A stretch of DNA of 13,303 nucleotides from Acidimicrobiia bacterium UBA4744 (GTDB lineage: Bacteria; Actinomycetota; Acidimicrobiia; Spongiisociales; UBA4744), in NCBI GenBank assembly GCA_002403855.1, contig DHIO01000027.1, forward strand, positions 35,069-48,371. The letters run 5' to 3'. Shown here in pieces: positions 11,788 to 13,303 of the stretch. A program made the position numbers and the translations under genes. The notes under the pieces were generated by a model that worked only from the letters and a program-made list of their open reading frames with translations, had not been told where the DNA came from and did no database searches. Each line of letters opens with the position of its first letter. The stretch's first letter is position 1.

Positions 11788-13018
11788 GCGTAGGTACCCG
11801 GCAGGTCGGACGGGCATCCCCGCTCCCGGCGGGGGTAGTACGCGGGTAGGGGGTCGTGAATCCCGACCCAGGGTCGTTGGTGGTGACGAACCTAACGAGC
11901 GCCCGGTAGATGGCTTCCGCGTACGCCTGCCGGAAGGCCGGAGTGGCGAGCAAGGCTGCCTCCGGTTCGCTGGAGATGAAAGCCCCCTCGGCTATCACGG
12001 TCGGTACCCGTGCTCGACGGAGAATGCCGTAGTAATCGGTCTCGCCATCTTCCCGGAGACGGTACTTGGCTCCCGCATCGAGGTCTCCGACCCAGGGAAC
12101 GTCGAAACCCGCAAAAGAACTTCGCATCTCTTCGAGGAGCAGTCCGGCCAGGCGGCGCGAGTCGGCGTCCCGGTACATGTAGAAGGTCTCACTCCCGGGT
12201 CCCTCCGACGGGCCGTCGGGCGCCGCGTTGTTGTGAATCGAGACGAGGGCCGTCGCACCAGCCGTTCCGGCCAAGGCCGCTCGAAAGAGAAGACCGGCCT
12301 CATAATCGGCTTCGGGCGGACCTTCCGTTCGGGTTACCCAGACCCTGCCCGCCGCCGGGATGTCTCGCCCGGGATAGATGATCCCGGTCGCCCAGTCGAC
12401 CAGGTGGGGCTCCTGCAGTAGATCTCTGGCCCGGCGAGCAATGTCGAGATTGACGGCTTCTTCCCGCAAGCCGTTCGGCCCTTGCGCCCCGTGATTCACT
12501 CCGCCGTGGCCGGGATCGAGTACCACGACCGCATCGGAGAACAGGGTGCCGTGGCCCGGCCCGACGGGATCCGCCGCAGGGATGAACTCGAGCTGGGACC
12601 CGTCGGCCCATAAGAGGGTGTCGCACATCGTGCGCAACAAGAACCAACGACCATCGCGGTCCACGACTGCCATCACCAAACCCTCGTGGGCCTTGGCAAC
12701 AGGACCAAAGGACCGGTCGTCCCACAAATCGGCTCCTCCGACCGCGACAACGGCGACTCCTTCGCTGCCTGCCGGGGGAACCCGGCCGGGGTGGGGCGGA
12801 GAAGGATCGGGCTTCGGGGCTGCCGGGACCTCCGGCACGGGGGGCAGGGTGGTCGTCGTGGATGATGTGATCGATGTCGTAGGACTCGCAGAAGTGGAAG
12901 CCTCCGTGGAGGGAAACTCCCCGGACCTCGCGCAGCCAGCACTCAAGACAGCTGCAAGCAGGATTGTGGACAACCATCTCCGCACTGCCATCGCTCCGGT
13001 CTGCCGGCCGTCACACAT
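11780..13018 (-). CDS. Lipoprotein N-acetylmuramoyl-L-alanine amidase (Amidase_3)
   Basis: 412 residues; cleaves the peptide stem from MurNAc in peptidoglycan. Residues 10-28 form a signal peptide (MAVRRWLSTILLAAVLSAG) with Cys29 as lipobox cysteine, so it is predicted to be anchored outside the membrane. A Ser/Thr/Pro-rich linker follows (about 33-85). The Amidase_3 domain starts near 160: VVLDPGHGG (His171), GLREEAVNL (Glu186), VSIHNNAA (His262) and VIAEGAF (Glu344) provide the zinc ligands and catalytic glutamate. I chose ATG 13018 because GGAGAGGA lies a few bases upstream. ATG 12991 would also keep the signal peptide but has a poorly spaced site. The open frame to 13147 would overlap the divergent ftcD and is rejected. 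Confidence 0.9.
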   Translation of the reverse strand: MCDGRQTGAMAVRRWLSTILLAAVLSAGCARSGEFPSTEASTSASPTTSITSSTTTTLPPVPEVPAAPKPDPSPPHPGRVPPAGSEGVAVVAVGGADLWDDRSFGPVAKAHEGLVMAVVDRDGRWFLLRTMCDTLLWADGSQLEFIPAADPVGPGHGTLFSDAVVVLDPGHGGVNHGAQGPNGLREEAVNLDIARRARDLLQEPHLVDWATGIIYPGRDIPAAGRVWVTRTEGPPEADYEAGLLFRAALAGTAGATALVSIHNNAAPDGPSEGPGSETFYMYRDADSRRLAGLLLEEMRSSFAGFDVPWVGDLDAGAKYRLREDGETDYYGILRRARVPTVIAEGAFISSEPEAALLATPAFRQAYAEAIYRALVRFVTTNDPGSGFTTPYPRTTPAGSGDARPTCRVPTQP

Positions 13019-13022
13019 TCTC

Positions 13023-13038
13023 GTTCCTCTCCGGGAAC
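13023..13038 (-). promoter_or_regulatory. Hairpin overlapping the amidase ribosome-binding site
   Basis: In the amidase mRNA, GTTCC and GGAAC form a 5-bp stem around the loop CGGAGA, and this covers the GGAGAGGA Shine-Dalgarno sequence just before the ATG. It could dampen or tune initiation. No riboswitch class is recognised and the stem is short. Confidence 0.3.
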
Positions 13039-13054
13039 CTCGCATTTCGTCCGG

Positions 13055-13060
13055 TAGTGT
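13055..13060 (+). promoter_or_regulatory. Putative -10 box (TAGTGT) of ftcD
   Basis: TAGTGT fits TANNNT and lies 36 bp upstream of the GTG at 13097, giving a leader of about 30 nt that contains the GGAGG site. No -35 is evident. Confidence 0.3.
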
Positions 13061-13087
13061 CGGGCCTGGGAGATGACCCAATACCCC

Positions 13088-13092
13088 GGAGG
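13088..13092 (+). promoter_or_regulatory. Shine-Dalgarno site fixing the ftcD start
   Basis: GGAGG lies 4 nt before the GTG at 13097 and supports that GTG as the start of the formimidoyltransferase. Confidence 0.6.
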
Positions 13093-13096
13093 TTTC

Positions 13097-13303
13097 GTGA
13101 AGCTGATCGAATGCGTTCCCAACTTCAGCGAGGGTAGGGACCAACAAGTCATCGAGGCCATCGCCGGCCAGATCCGGGCCGTCGAAGGAGCCGTTCTGCT
13201 CGACGTGGATCCCGGTGCGGCCACCAACCGCACCGTTGTCACCTTCGTCGGTTCACCGGAGGCAGTCGCAGAAGCCGCCTTTCGCTCTATTCAGACGGCG
13301 GCC
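13097..13303 (+). CDS. ftcD: Glutamate formimidoyltransferase, N-terminal part (continues past window)
   Basis: 69 codons with no stop, running off the right edge. The protein opens VKLIECVPNFSEGRDQQVIE and continues with LLDVDPGAATNRTVVTFVG and PEAVAEAAFRSI, the hallmark N-terminal sequence of formimidoyltransferases. The enzyme transfers the formimino group from N-formimino-L-glutamate to tetrahydrofolate in histidine degradation; some bacterial versions are fused to a cyclodeaminase, which cannot be judged here. Start GTG 13097 follows GGAGG. Divergent from the amidase lipoprotein across 78 bp. No hut genes are visible in the window. Confidence 0.93.
   Translation, partial: MKLIECVPNFSEGRDQQVIEAIAGQIRAVEGAVLLDVDPGAATNRTVVTFVGSPEAVAEAAFRSIQTAA

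Noticed and set aside
13019..13147. Amino-terminal extension of the amidase to an upstream start
   Set aside because: It would overlap the divergent ftcD gene and place about 50 non-conserved residues before a clear signal peptide; ATG 13018 has a strong ribosome site.
1..13303. Search for CRISPR arrays, tRNAs, rRNAs, insertion sequences, toxin-antitoxin pairs or phage-defence genes
   Set aside because: No spaced direct repeats, cloverleaf-like segments, transposase motifs or terminal inverted repeats were seen by eye. The content is metabolic, envelope and translation-related.

Overview
This is a GC-rich, gene-dense bacterial chromosome segment. It most likely comes from an actinobacterium, possibly a deep lineage such as Acidimicrobiia. 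The evidence is a Pup-proteasome-type ATPase (ARC/Mpa) close to a TrmI tRNA methyltransferase, an actinobacterial-type holin-X protein, frequent GTG starts, and several start codons 7-9 nt behind a TANNNT box with no Shine-Dalgarno sequence. I saw no rRNA, tRNA, CRISPR array, insertion sequence, integrase or phage module. No gene-free stretch exceeds about 140 bp, so this looks like ordinary chromosomal core with some less familiar genes. The class-level assignment is inference.

Layout. 1-785 (-): N-terminal part of the proteasomal ATPase ARC, cut by the window edge. 925-1170 (+): small ferredoxin, divergent from ARC. 1259-3245 (-): tight four-gene operon transcribed right to left, consisting of a 32-residue membrane protein, a TtuB-like sulfur carrier, TtuA tRNA 2-thiolase and TrmI (m1A58 methyltransferase). 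Its cistrons are joined by GTGA, a 3-bp gap and ATGA. 3280-3486 (+): small membrane protein of unknown function. 3498-3991 (-): pair of small membrane proteins (holin-X-like, and a DUF3618-like coiled coil plus one membrane helix). 4073-5356 (+): MFS exporter. 5375-7671 (-): NfnAB-type ferredoxin:NADP oxidoreductase pair. 7792-8028 (-): Cys4 zinc-ribbon protein. 8117-8476 (+): unknown protein. 8484-9218 (-): VIT/CCC1-type metal transporter. 9287-10975 (+): large Rossmann-fold protein of unknown role. 11103-11779 (+): Cys-rich small protein translationally coupled to an FlK-like hotdog thioesterase. 11780-13018 (-): lipoprotein N-acetylmuramoyl-L-alanine amidase. 13097-end (+): start of glutamate formimidoyltransferase, cut by the window edge. 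The 10976-11102 gap holds nothing I can name beyond a Shine-Dalgarno sequence for the next gene.

The most informative unit is the ttuB-ttuA-trmI operon. In Thermus these proteins together build 2-thio-ribothymidine at tRNA position 54, with m1A58 promoting the thiolation. Here TtuB ends in Gly-Gly-Ala rather than Gly-Gly, implying a maturation step. The operon is preceded by a coupled 32-residue membrane peptide and lies near a proteasome ATPase gene. The ferredoxin has the Cys-x2-Asp-x2-Cys signature of Pyrococcus-type ferredoxins, and the NfnA protein keeps the unusual Asp plus three Cys [2Fe-2S] ligand set. Both points suggest a flavin/iron-sulfur electron economy in this organism.
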